A stretch of DNA of 35,316 bases from Cylindrobasidium torrendii FP15055 ss-10 (lineage: Eukaryota > Basidiomycota > Agaricomycetes > Agaricales > Physalacriaceae). The notes under the pieces were generated by a model, which was not told where the DNA came from, made no database searches, and worked only from the letters and a program-made list of their open reading frames with translations. A program made the translations under genes and the position numbers. The DNA lies in assembly GCA_000934385.1 (NCBI GenBank), contig KN880675.1, positions 1 through 35,316 of the forward strand, written 5' to 3'. Below, piece by piece: positions 21,501-32,948 of this stretch (within the stretch, counting starts at the first letter, position 1; each line of letters begins with the position of its first letter).

Positions 21501-24500
21501 TTGGGCGCCAAGATTGCGTGTCGTGCCATGGTACGGGGAGGCTCAGGCGCGCGAGGTGATCAAGAAATACGAATTGCGACATTCCCATCCTGCGGCAGGG
21601 ACAACTGGCGCAAAGTACCATGTACTCGTTACAACTTACGAGGCGATTACCAATGCAAAGGATTTCGGGACCGTGTTCAAAAGCACGCCGAGATGGGAGG
21701 TGCTTGTGGTCGACGAAGGCCAGCGGTGTCAGTATCACTACAGCGACGGGCGAGGGTATTACTGACGCTTTCCGCAGTGAAGAGTGACGCCAGCCTGCTC
21801 TTCCGCAAGCTCAACGAGTTGAATACCTGCCATCGTGTAATCATGACGGGAGTACGTGCTTAAAGTTTTGCTCAAACATGATCACTGAATGCGGAGTAGA
21901 CACCGCTCAACAACAATATCCGCGAGCTCTTCAACCTGATGAATTTCCTCGATCCAGAGGGATGGACAGACCTCGACGCTTTGGCCCAGGAATACGAAAC
22001 GCTCACTGAAGACCTCATCAAGGAACTCCATGAACGCCTCCGCCCATACTTCCTGCGCCGTATCAAGAGTCAGGTTCTCACTCTGCCGCCAAAGAACGAA
22101 GTCATCGTTCCCGTATCCATGTCACAACTTCAAAAGGAGATGTACCGCTCTATCCTCAGTATGTTCTTTCTAGTGTATTGCACTTGTCTCGCTTACATAT
22201 CCTCAAGCACACAACTCGCTCGTGCTGCAGAATCTGAAGACCAACAACGGCCCCGCGCAGTCAAGGACGAAAATCAATAACGTTCTTATGCAACTGCGCA
22301 AATGTCTCCAGCATCCTTACATTTACTCGAATGAAATTGAGCCTGTTGGGCTCAGCGTTCGAGAGACCCATGAGAAACTCGTCGATGCCAGCGCAAAGCT
22401 CCGCTTCCTCAAGGTGCTGCTACCGAAGCTGAAGGCGCGGGGTCACCGTGTTCTACTCTTCAGTCAGGTGCGATACCATGCGCTGGGCTTTGGGCTGGCT
22501 CTAACAGTTTCGTGTTCCAGTTCACCATGGCGCTGGATATCATTGAGGACTTCTTGGTTGGTGAAAACTTCAAGTTCTTGCGACTAGTATGTTCGCGCTT
22601 TTCCCTTCGGAGAGTTTCTGACGGTCTGGCATAGGATGGTAACACAAAAAGCGCCGACCGTCAGAAGGGTATGGACGAGTTCAACCGTGAAGGTTCAGAC
22701 ATCTTTGTCTACTTACTGACAACTCGCGCTGGTGTACGTATTTCAGACAACATAATGACACAGTCGCTAACGGTCTTCCAGGGTGTTGGCATCAACCTCT
22801 TCGTATGTTAGCGTCCAGGACAGAGTGTAACCGACTCACCTCACTTGTCAGACTGCCGACACGGTCATTATTTTCGACCCAGATTTCAACCCACATCAGG
22901 ATCTTCAGGCCATTGCTCGTGCATACCGCTTCGGTCAGAAGAAGACCTGCCTTGTCTTCAAGCTTATGGTGAAGCAATCTGCGGAAGGTGGGTGCTCCGT
23001 CGTCATTAATTTGCATAGAGCAGCATCCTGAGAGCAATTTCAGAACGTATTGTCCAGATCGGGAAGAAGAAAATGGTGCTCGACCATCTCATTGTGCAGA
23101 AGATGGACGATGAAGAGAACGGGGGCGAGGATGTGCAGTCCATCCTCACCTTTGGCGCTCAAACCCTCTTCCAAGAGAACAGCGATGAGAATGACATCCA
23201 TTGTAGGCTCTTTCCTTCACCGTTCTCGCGTAAGGCCTGACCTTTCGAAAAAGACTCCGAGCATGATGTCGACAGCCTCATCACCAAGACTGAGCAAGAC
23301 CCAGGCCCAGAAGACGAAGCCAACAAGGAGGGCGGCGGCATGTTCTCGTTCGCGAAAATATGGACAGCCGACAGGGACGCATTGGAAGATGTTCGCGATG
23401 AGGACCAAGTGGATTCCTGGGGGCAAACACTTGAGAAGATCAACGCGGAACATGCTCGCATTCAGGCCGAGGAGGATGCTGCGGCAGGACGTGGTGCGAA
23501 GAGAAAGGCGGCCAGGCAGATCATGTACAACGACCTGGCCCATGATTCGCCAGACAAGCAGCGAAAGAAGAAGCGGACCAAGTCGAATGCATCTTCAGGT
23601 GAAGACGATGCATACGGGGTCAGCGATGTCTCCTCTGTTAGTGGCTCGGACTCGGAGGGCGACCCGGATGCCATGGATCTCGACAAGGACGACAAGGTTG
23701 CCGACCCAGATGTGCTACCAGACGGGGCGCTGCCCAAGAAGAAGAGGGTCAGGAAACCGAAGGAGCCCGCGTTAGGGAAGTCAGTCAAGAAGAAACCCAT
23801 GCAACCGGGCGAATTCGTCATGGATCTCTGTGGCCTTTGCTCAACGACACACACTGGAGATGCTGGCTGTCCGATGACGGAGAAGAGCCAGAACCTTGCT
23901 GAATATAGGATGTTGCTTTTGCATCCTGACTCCAACGAAGAGTCCTACGAGCTTCGCCTAGCCGCCATACGGGAGATTGACAAAACCCTCGCTGCCCGTG
24001 GGGATGTTCATCTTATCGTTGGTCAACCGCTCTTCCTCGTGAATGCTTCTACGCGCCCACCGAAGATGAAGGCCAGGGAGCCAGAAGAACCTGTGGCCAA
24101 AAAGCAGAAGATATCGGCTACACCTCCTGTGCCCGTCGCTAGCTCGTCTCGTCTGCCCTCTGCCTCTATTCCTGAGGTCAAGGTAGATCCTCCGCCCGAA
24201 AAGCAACCACGCCCGCTCATTGATCTCTCATTGCTACACAAGTCATCTGGAGCATCAACAGCGCCGCGACCATCTGCCCCATCAACCTCGCAATCAGCGG
24301 CGTCGGTAAAGGCGCCTAAGCCTCGTGCCGTGACTATGCCCTCGTCACAGGCGTCTGGGTCTGGAATTGCGCCTGTCAAAAGCAAAGGCAAGCTGCAGCA
24401 GACGACCCTTTCAATCACCAGGACCCCTTCACTCACAAGGACGCCGATTCCACAAAATTCTCTTCTGTCGAGGACACCACCGGATTTAGAGTATCCTTCC

Positions 24501-24865
24501 GAGCCAGAGCCAGTTGCGGGACCGTCGAAGCGCGCCTCTTCCCCGCCCACAAATGTACCAATTCGGCCAACGAAGAAACCTCGTCCATCAGAGCCGTTGT
24601 CTATGTCTGTTCTGTCTTGCGACCTTTGTCGTGGTAAACATGATTTACAACGCTGCCCGCGAGTGTTGGCGGGTATTCCTAGGTTGGTCTGAAGTGGTGT
24701 GTCGGAAGTGATTTACTGACATACTCGTGCAGCATTCAGGCCGAGATCAAGCGGTTGAAGAATATTGGAACGAACGATGCCAATATGGTTACGGCCAGAA
24801 TGGAGAAAGTGCTACGCAAATACCAAAGGGAGAAGGCCAGGGAGGTGATAGATGTGTCTGATTAG
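18542..24865 (+). CDS. Mi-2/CHD-type ATP-dependent chromatin remodeler (Mit1-like)
   Basis: A seventeen-exon model gives 1840 residues with all phases consistent. In order: an N-terminal segment ([16 protein letters not shown]); an acidic/basic low-complexity region (about 150-300); Cys-rich PHD-like fingers (about 310-480, [39 protein letters not shown]); two chromodomain-like segments ([19 protein letters not shown] near 560, and [18 protein letters not shown] near 740); then the Snf2 ATPase with ADEMGLGKT (Lys849), motif II DEGQ, TGTPLNNN, motif V in GVGINLF and motif [10 protein letters not shown]. The C-terminal 600 residues are Ser/Pro/Lys-rich, with two short Cys motifs ([31 protein letters not shown]). 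In fission yeast Mit1 is the remodeler of the SHREC silencing complex; the same role here is inference. Exon 13 is only 21 nt. Confidence 0.9.
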
Positions 24866-25233
24866 AATTTGCATCGTTTGGCTATTCGCACCGCATCTAG
24901 ATTATATACTGTGTTTGTTTATTGTCCTATTTACCGTCACTCACCGCCTATTGGATAGGTTATAATTCCATCATACTTTTCTACTTGTAGTACATACATA
25001 CCCGTATATATGGTTTCTAGTCGCAAGGTCATTTTTGTTGTCGACAAGAAAACTTGGACCGTCGCGGAGACGGCAATTGACAATCGGACCGCCATACAAC
25101 TGTCCGGCCCCCACGACGGTCCCGGGACGCCAGGTGCCACACAACCACGTGCTACTTAAGCCACGCGGTTACGAACCTTCTTCCCAACAAGGTTCGATCA
25201 CTCGTTCATTTCCTTAGCTTCTTACCGCCATCC
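24866..25233. promoter_or_regulatory. Promoter region of the GH88-like gene
   Basis: This 368-bp region holds an E-box CACGTG at 25146-25151, about 83 bp above the ATG. It also holds a 9-bp inverted repeat, GGACCGTCG (25056-25064) and CGACGGTCC (25114-25122), with further CGGACC/GGTCCC copies in between. Spaced CGG triplets in opposite orientation are the usual target of fungal Zn2Cys6 regulators. Regulation by such a factor is inference. Nothing else is seen. Confidence 0.4.
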
Positions 25234-26755
25234 ATGATGCTCAAGCTTTTCCCGCTCGTCGCAGTCGTCCTCTCCTGGCACATTTGTGCCGCCCAATCCC
25301 CCGCCAAAGAGCTCTACTCCCCTCTGGTCGCGTCTAAAGTACTCAAGACGTACAACTCTCTACCAGCCTCTATCCAGTATCCTCAGTGGACGACGACTTC
25401 TGGTAAATGGGTCCTCTTCTCTCCGAGGACCTGGACCTCTAGTTTCTTTCCTACCACTCTTTACGCGCTCCATACGCGAGAGTCGCTTTGCGGCGCGACA
25501 CCGCAGAACCAGCTAGGTATCGCCGACTGGCAGAAGCTCGGCTGGGAAGCTAGTCAAGGAGTAGCAGATATATCTGGAGACCACACCCTTGACCATGATG
25601 TTGGCTTCCTGAGCTTTCCCTTCGTCGAGGAACTGTCGGTGTAAGTCTCCTCAGCTTTCCTGTTTGGGTTCCCTTCGTTTAACATCTCTCCTACAGTAAT
25701 CCGGGCAATGAGGATGCCATAGACGTGGTCAATAACTTTGCAACTACCCTTGCGGGTCGGTTCAGTTCTGTTGTTGGGTGTACGCGAAGCTGGGATGGCC
25801 TCGACGCGAACCCATTCAGGGTATGTAACTCACATTCCTTCTCGTCGCCTGTCGAGAATTCATCTTCTCCCTTCAGGTTATCATGGACAACATGATGAAC
25901 CTCGACCTGCTTTTCGTGTCTGCAGAGCTCACAGGCAATTCGACACTGCGGGAAATCGCCATTACGCATGCTACGACAACGATGCGCAACCAAATCCGCG
26001 CCGACGGTTCGACATGGCATGTTATCGATTATGACCCAAAGACCGGAGCGATTGTAAAGAAGCACACTGCGCAGGGGTATTCCGACTCTAGTACTTGGTC
26101 CCGTGGGCAAGCCTGGGGAATTTACGGCTTCACGAACAGTGAGTGGTTCCTTCATTGGGGACCTCAGCATGCGTATCTCAACCTCTTTTTTTAGTGTATG
26201 ATTGGACCGGCCAGACTGAATTTTTGGAGACTGCAAGGCGTTTGGCGACGTACTTCTTGAACAATATACCTTCTGATGGTATTGTGCCTTGGTGAATCTG
26301 CAACCAAATGGTCTCATTTGGGATACTCATGGAACGATGCAGGGATTTCAATGCGCCCACGTATCAGAGGCCAGCAGATTCTTCCGCTGCTACTATTGCT
26401 GCAACCGCTTTACTCTTTCTCTCTCGTGTTGAGACTGACGCGAGTCTTGCGAACAAGTGGCGCACAGGCGCAATCAATGTATGCACGATGAAGGGTTTTC
26501 AGCAGCCGTGCAGCTAATCGAGTTTCCAGGTATTGAACGCGATGACAAAGCTTTCTTGGAATGAATCCTGGGACAGTCTCTTGTCGAATGGAACGGTCAA
26601 TAAGCCTGCAGACAATTATCTGACTGGCACCGTATACGGCACGTAGATGTGGTTTCTTCGACGAATATCCTGGCTAATACATGTTTATAGGCGACTATTA
26701 CTTCGTGCAGGCTGGGAATGACCTCATTTCCATGGGTCTTGCGTCGTGTAGTTAG
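25234..26755 (+). CDS. Secreted GH88-like unsaturated glucuronyl hydrolase
   Basis: Seven exons (25234-25640, 25697-25820, 25877-26138, 26195-26291, 26343-26478, 26530-26638, 26691-26755) give 399 residues. A signal peptide covers about residues 1-20 (MMLKLFPLVAVVLSWHICAA). The two catalytic aspartates of GH88 are recognisable: Asp122 in HDVGF and Asp181 in DNMMNLDLLF, spaced 59 residues as in the family. Further family segments are HTAQGYSDSSTWSRGQAW and YQRPADSSAATIAA. These enzymes release unsaturated uronic acid from oligosaccharides made by polysaccharide lyases, so it probably acts outside the cell on lyase products. The last intron would need a GC donor (26639-26640); without splicing a TAG at 26643 removes the final 21 residues, including the GDYYFVQAGNDL segment. 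Confidence 0.87.
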
Positions 26756-27440
26756 ACCTTAGTTGGATGCGAGTTGTTTTGAAGATTGACAAACTCATTG
26801 AATGTTGGTTCACCCGTGCAGTGGCACAAATTCCGATTAGGGTACCGTCGATGTCCGATCAGTCTAATCAAGGCTTGTGTTACTTAAGCCTGAGCCAGGT
26901 GTAAGATACCTTCAAAATTGTATACCTTTGTACGCTTGGAGGTGTCCAAACATGGTCAAATGGAAGGGCGTACCCATGTGCAGGAAATTGTCATGTAAAC
27001 AAGCATCATCCAAGTGAAAACGCAATACGCTGCTGGGTCGAATCCGGGCAACGAGTCGAGGACTAATTCACTTCAGTCAAACATGTGTTGTCATGTGTTC
27101 GCATATGTGGACTCAGGGTCTGCACAACCAAATGTTCTATATAATCCACGGCTCTCTTGCTTTCTTCACATTGACGTGCATGCCAAACCCTGGTCCATGG
27201 TGGCACGGTAGCACGAGGCTACGACATTTCCATATTGAGATAGAATTTGGTCTCGTTTGCACACCCAGTTCAAAGTGTGCATTCGATGTGCGAGGTGTCT
27301 TTGCAAAGATCGTTTTGCAAGAGTGGACATCTATATTGCGAGGCAGTAATAAGGACTGATGTGGATAGTCTATGTCGATACATAGTAGTACATATTTAAT
27401 GTGAGCAGGATGACGATAATAGGAGGATTTCTCTAAGAAG
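26756..27440. other. Intergenic region between the GH88-like gene and the F-box pair
   Basis: This 685-bp region lies between convergent genes. It has only short ORFs in several frames without conserved features. I see no RNA gene, repeat or mobile element in it. Confidence 0.5.
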
Positions 27441-29161
27441 TTAGAATGACAGAACGCGGAATGTCCTTGCATGGCTCTGCGACATAAGTCAGTACACATC
27501 GAGCAGAGTCAAGAGTCGTACTTACATTCACGAGCACGACATTATCCCAACCACGCATGGCAACCACACTAGTAGCATCCCCCAAATCAATTTTAATCGC
27601 ACGGGCGCGGAACGGCAGTGCGCTCTTGACTGTCGACGTGAATGGCGTCCCCTCCCCTCCAAGCAACAATGTAGGTTCGATGCACACCGCCGTCCTATCC
27701 TCTTCCTCACACGGAAAGTCAAATGGCTCCTGCGGGTTGATCTGTGGTGCATCCTCCGATATCTCCTGCAGCACCCTCAGTCGACTGAAGTCGAACATGT
27801 TGATCACAGTCTTATCCTCGTTGATAGCCACCATGGATGACCCGAACGTCGTGCACGACCATACAGGCGAAGGCGGGGAATGATGGTCTGCATCCAGAAT
27901 GCGGGTCCCTTGTTCGCCCCATTCTTCCCAGGTGCGCAGGACCGGTTCTAGTCCGTCCTCTTGTGTTGACACCTGTGCGAGGAGTGTCGTTCGTGGAATG
28001 ATGATAGTAAAGTGGTGTCCGCCCTCAGTCCACATCGTCACCGTGTAGAGCAGCTGGTCCGGGTCGTCGTGGAATGGGACAAGAGGGTCGGCGACAGGCC
28101 ATGCCGGCGTCGGGTCGCAGCGAATGTGCGCAATGAAGAGAACGCGCATATCCGGCAGCTCCAGTACAGAATCCATAACGGCGCTCTCCAGCCGTGTCTT
28201 TTCTGTCCCTTGGATGTGGAAGTTGACGAGCGCGAGAGACATATGTGTGATATCCCCGAGACAGATGACGAGGTGTGTGTCGCTGAGAAAAACGCTGGAG
28301 GATATATCGAGTCCTGTCAAGTGCATTATTTTCGTGCCGGTTTTCCAGTTCCAGACGATGATGTAGCTTTCTTGAGCTTCGGACTTGAAGAAGATGTGGA
28401 GGTATTCGCCGCAGACTTGGATTCCATGCGTCATGTGGGCATCGGGGATGACAGCCTCGAGATGCAGCGTCTTTTCCTTGGCCGCAGGGTGCACTTCGCC
28501 AGTCTCCATGGTGCGCAGGTGGATAAGATGAGCACGGTTCGCGTGAGGCCCTCGCCTGGAATCCACATCATTCACTGTAACAGTGGCAGGGCTTGAGCAC
28601 GCACCAGATTGGCGCCTGGATGAGAACCAGTAAGTCCTGCGACGGTTCCATCCCAAAGTCGCGCACGCGGTGGATGTTAGGTTTGGCCGTCCACATACGC
28701 TCCGGCGTGCCAGTGAGTGATGACCGGAATCGCTTGAAGGTGATGCCCTCCCCACTTTGCTGAGCCAGAACATTCCCAAAGAACTCCCAAAGGTTCATGC
28801 CCATCATTGGCGTTTCATCGTCGATAACTTCTGGGCCATTCTTGAGTTGGAAGAGGGAGCTGTTGATGTATTTGTCGAGACAGGCTAGACGTTCAGCGGC
28901 GACGGTGGGAAATGCGACTCCATTTTGAACGAGACCACTTTGAGCTAGTTTCCTTTGATAGCTCAGCGTCTTGGAGTTGTCGATGAGGTCGGAACACGCT
29001 TTGCAGACCTGCAGGATTCATTATTAATATCGCGCTGTTAACTGGGACTGAGGACGCACCCTTCGTGTTTTCGCAAGAGAATAAGCATCCAGATGAAGAA
29101 ATATGTGCTCAGTGAGCTCCAGAGGCAGTTTGTTCAGGTCTCCGAGGTCGAATTCGGTCAT
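27441..29161 (-). CDS. F-box protein, divergent pair member 1
   Basis: Exons 29161-29060, 29008-28605, 28555-27526 and 27476-27441 give 523 residues. The N-terminal F-box runs LNKLPLELTEHIFLHLDAYS and continues TRRVCKACSDLI across intron 1. F-box proteins join SCF ubiquitin ligases through Skp1 and choose substrates with the rest of the protein. The remainder is a beta-rich region of roughly 400 residues with WNWKTG-type repeats, similar to the propeller-like C-termini of mushroom F-box families; I do not see clear WD motifs. The gene is paralogous to its head-to-head neighbour: intron 1 is at the same codon in both (exon 1 is 102 nt in each), and segments such as DP.P.WP.ADP.VPF match. The short last exon (SHARTFRVLSF) depends on a GTAAGT donor; without it the tail would be longer. 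Confidence 0.82.
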
Positions 29162-29559
29162 GGTGGTCACTAGGTGAGAATGCAATCAACGGAGATCGGC
29201 GGTGATGATGTCAATTGATGCCAACAAGGCTGCATTGTACTTGATATTTGCTTGATTATAGCTAGGACTTTTCTCGTCGTAAATGCTTATACATACGGGC
29301 CTACGGAAGTTAGTAGTAGTTGCCGTTACTCTTGTCAAAAATGAAGCGAGTACAATGCCGTACAGCCAGTTGCAGTATCAGCCCGAACGCGATATTCAAG
29401 TACTCGTAGCAAGACGCATCCTACGGTTGAGATGTCCGTTGTGTTAACGGACTGTAGGCAGGGCCACTGAGCTGTCCAAAATGCTACAAATGAGCGATCA
29501 GATTTTTAAAAGCAATTGCGATCAGGGACGTAGCGTAGCACTCGAGCTTTACAGCCACC
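29162..29559. promoter_or_regulatory. Shared divergent promoter of the two F-box genes
   Basis: A 398-bp region separates the ATGs of the two head-to-head paralogs (29161 and 29560), so both must be transcribed from it. A GCCACCATG-type context precedes the plus-strand start and GACCACCATG the minus-strand start. I see no long inverted repeat between its two halves, so the duplicated genes no longer share recognisable promoter sequence. Confidence 0.5.
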
Positions 29560-31463
29560 ATGTCCATTCCTGTGGCCAACCTTCTGGATCGCCTTCCCCT
29601 CGAGCTACTGGAGCACATACTACTCTTCCTCGACATCAAAGAGCTTTCTCGCTGTCGCCGCGTGCGTGGCCGTCTTTGTGGCTATTCTGACTGATGTTTA
29701 GATGGCCCATGCAGACAACTAAAAAGCTTCAATCCTTCATCGACGCGTCAACACGGCTCACCTACGCGCTGGAGATATCAAAAAACGGATTGGTGGACAA
29801 TTTGGCATGCCGAGCGCCTGTGGTCGAAAAGCTCAACCTCCTCCGACGAACAAGAGCGCGTTATGGTCTGCTGCCCACCGATCCGACATGGCAGTTTGAG
29901 GCAAAGACGATGCGGTTGAATCAGATGCCCTGGGAGTTTTACGGGAATGTCATGGCATTTTACGACCTCAGTGCACGACAGCTTCGGTGTATGCGCGTCC
30001 CTGGGGTGTCGGTGTCCAAACAAAAGTCGGTCTGGAATGTAAAGACACCAGCGTTCGTGGCAAAAGATTTCACATTGGACCCAAGTCAAAATCTGCTGGT
30101 GTTTGTAAACTGCGAAAACCAAAGGTGCGTTGACCTCTTCATCGGAGGGTACGAGATGCTCACCGCTTAGCAGAAACACACAAAAACCATTGCACAGATT
30201 CAGGATATGGACTCTACAAGGCGTGCCACATCCTGCTGCCTCCATCCCAGAAATTACCATCGAAACGGAGGACATCTTTGCAGAGGATATATTCTACCAC
30301 ATGCGACTATCTGGAGAACATCTTGGCGTATTGTTCCAAACAAAGGACCTCTTAATGAGCGTCTTCGCGTGCTGGAATTGGAAAACAGGCAAACTGGTCA
30401 CTGTGCGTTCTGGCCCATCCCACTTTCCTGTCACTAACCTCCGTTCAGCTTCTAGACCACGGCATTGTGTTCAGCTCCTTCGCATTCCTCGACAACCGCC
30501 ATCTATTCGTGACTGTCCCCGGCCTGGTCATAATTCCTTTCCGTCACTGTGACCCAAACAAGGTTGTACGCACTATGCGCGGCACCTTTATTTCCTTCGA
30601 GCTGCCCTTCGTTCAAGCCCATCCAGATGAAGAGGACATCTGCTGCATCCGTGCCGACCCCCAGCCTGACTGGCCCAACGCCGATCCATCTGTACCCTTC
30701 TATGACGAGCCGAATGAGCTCGTGTATACCGTCGAAGTCTACACCGAAGAAGAACAGCCCTTCTTTCTAGTCATCCCAAGAAAAACCGTCTTGCCTTGGA
30801 TAACTCAAGCTGCCATCGGCGACCGCCTGAACATCCCCTGGAAGGACTGGGGACCCCACGGCACAAGAGCGTTCTACCCGCGCTTCCATGCACCGCCGAC
30901 AACGACATGGATGTGTCCCTCCTTTGGTTCGAATCTAGCGCTTTTTGGGAACCAGAGGAAGACGTGGATGGTGATATACGACTTCAACCAGGCGCGCGTC
31001 AAAGCGGAGGTGTTGGACGGCGCGCGACACGTTAAGTCTCCGGTGAAGCCTGCAAAGCCCATGAAGTCGAAAGAGTGGGAGGTGTGCACGCGCAAGTCGA
31101 CGGTGAAGAATACGCTGGTGTTGAAGGAGCCGTTTGAGACGTTCTTGCCGTTCCGGTGTCGCTCTGTTGGGTTTGCGAAGCAGGATGGTGATAGGGCGGT
31201 TTTGCTGAGCCAGAATGGTGTTATTGTCTTGACTGTGTGTTTTTTCTCGCTCTCTGTTGTGTCGAGGGAGGTGTCTGACGTTTGAGTAGGAACCGTATGA
31301 TCTTGATGAGCATCCAGAGGTTGAACCGGATGAGGAGACGTGGATAGACGCTTATGAATTCAACATGCTCGCCGAGGACTACTCGTCCTTGAGAAGGATG
31401 CGTGCCGAGAGGGCTAATTACATGCCATTCGCACAGCCCCATCCTATATCTCAATCGCCATGA
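29560..31463 (+). CDS. F-box protein, divergent pair member 2
   Basis: Exons 29560-29661, 29715-30124, 30198-30402, 30449-31234 and 31290-31463 give 558 residues. The F-box is LLDRLPLELLEHILLFLDIK with CRR at the exon 1 end, at the same codon as in its partner. It probably recruits substrates to an SCF ubiquitin ligase. The body contains CWNWKTGKLVT and DPQPDWPNADPSVPFYDEP, which align with the partner gene. It has one intron more than the partner (30403-30448). The acidic C-terminus (EPDEETWIDAYEFNMLAED) is absent from the partner, whose last exon is shorter and in another frame. Similarity is clear but moderate, so the duplication is old. The gene converges with the next F-box gene across 138 bp. 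Confidence 0.82.
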
Positions 31464-31601
31464 CACAACTCGTTGTTCGTTTGTTAGATTTCCTTATATT
31501 ACTTAGCTCGCTGCTCGTCAACCTGTATCCGTAGTGACATGAGTAGGATGATGTTTCGTTGCAAAGAGGTTGTATCTGTACTTCTAGATGAATATGTGCG
31601 A

Positions 31602-32948
31602 CTATTCCACAAGATACAGATCGATTCGCATCGCATCAGCGGTCTTCAGCAGCCTCTCTCGTCCATTTGTGATTCTCGCCTGCAACTTCTCTTCCAAGGT
31701 CACCCCTTCTGACCTATTCCACACCAGCCCCCGGGAATCCAGTTCCATGCACCACAATGCCTTGCGCTTGCTCTCGACGATGCTCAGCCCGACATGCAGA
31801 AGCAAACACTTGTGCCCACACCAAAGGGAGCTATTGGGGAAATAACCGACAGCACTGACCCTCAAGCGAATTACGCGAAGCTCTGGGAGGATGACCTTGT
31901 TCTTTAAGGGCTGTAGCATCAGCGGTAGGCAATCCATGTCGTCTGGATTAGAGGGAATATATAGCTCGAGCTCCTGTAGCTGTGGCACGGCTTTGAAAAG
32001 CGCCTCTAACGCCTCAGCCTTTTGGCGCGAAGGATTGGCATCGCGGATGTCCAGATGGGTGAGTGTGCATTTCGAACGAAGGATGAATTCGCGTATGGGT
32101 GCCGTGGTGAGGTGTGCGTCCGCACGGTGAATGTATTTGCGCAGAGCGGGGAGCGTGAAGTGTGGCAGCCAGTTTGGGGGTAGTTGGGCGATTTCGACGT
32201 CTGGTTTTGTTATGCCGGTGTTGGGAAATTCATCCATCGTTTTGTCGTTGCTAGCGAGCAGACGAAGGGGCGCAATAGCGATAATGTCGAAGAAACACTT
32301 CTTCTCTTCTGGTGTACGAATGCGGTCGTAGGTCCGGTAAACGTGAGTGTTGAGTTCGACGATTTGGGTCCATGGTAAGGCAATACGGACTACCAGCGAC
32401 GGTGCACCTGTAAACTTTCGAAGGGCTGGTGCGTCTGCAAATAATGGTGGCACCAAGAGTTGATGGGAGTATGGACATGTTATCTTGAGACTTTCAAGAA
32501 ACGGGATGCCGTTGTGAAATTGGATGTCGGTCCATACACCAACACAGGGATCCATATGAAGGCTACGCCAGCGGTTGGAAGAAGGGACGAGAGTGTATTC
32601 AGGGGAAGTAAAGTGATGGAGTGGACCCTTGACATCAAGAAGGGCGTCCCCAGACCACCGCAGCGCGATATGTAGGAAATAATCATTGTATGCCGTGTCC
32701 GAGGGGAGCACCTCTAGGGATGCCCACAGGGCTGGCGTATGAGTCACGACGTCCATCCATCTGCGACAAACTTGCAGGATGGTATGTTGGAATGGTATAG
32801 TTAGCCTATTGGGCTTTTCGATATCATCCATGATTAGGTCCAATGTGTAAAGGTATCCAGTGTCGCCATCAGTGCGACTTTCTGCAGCGCAGCACAGTTC
32901 GAATACAGTTCGTAGGACATCGTCGGGAAGTGTATCGATGGAAGACAT
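31602..32948 (-). CDS. F-box protein of the single-exon array, copy 1 (intact)
   Basis: A single-exon gene of 448 residues. The F-box-like start is MSSIDTLPDDVLRTVFELCC, then FQHTILQVCRRWMDVVTHTPALWASL, which is the usual F-box-to-linker pattern of Agaricomycete families (F-box-like domain). The rest has leucine-rich-repeat character (FLESLKITCP, LTHLDIRDANP, LQELELYIPSN, LRVIRLRVS) and ends MRIDLYLVE. It is probably a substrate receptor of an SCF ubiquitin ligase; substrates are unknown. It is unrelated in layout to the divergent F-box pair. Two further copies follow upstream in tandem. No introns are needed. Confidence 0.85.
   Translation of the reverse strand: MSSIDTLPDDVLRTVFELCCAAESRTDGDTGYLYTLDLIMDDIEKPNRLTIPFQHTILQVCRRWMDVVTHTPALWASLEVLPSDTAYNDYFLHIALRWSGDALLDVKGPLHHFTSPEYTLVPSSNRWRSLHMDPCVGVWTDIQFHNGIPFLESLKITCPYSHQLLVPPLFADAPALRKFTGAPSLVVRIALPWTQIVELNTHVYRTYDRIRTPEEKKCFFDIIAIAPLRLLASNDKTMDEFPNTGITKPDVEIAQLPPNWLPHFTLPALRKYIHRADAHLTTAPIREFILRSKCTLTHLDIRDANPSRQKAEALEALFKAVPQLQELELYIPSNPDDMDCLPLMLQPLKNKVILPELRVIRLRVSAVGYFPNSSLWCGHKCLLLHVGLSIVESKRKALWCMELDSRGLVWNRSEGVTLEEKLQARITNGRERLLKTADAMRIDLYLVE

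Noticed and set aside
24023..24550. 175-codon minus-strand ORF
   Set aside because: It is antisense to the Ser/Pro-rich C-terminal region of the remodeler, whose frame is supported by exon phases and Cys motifs.
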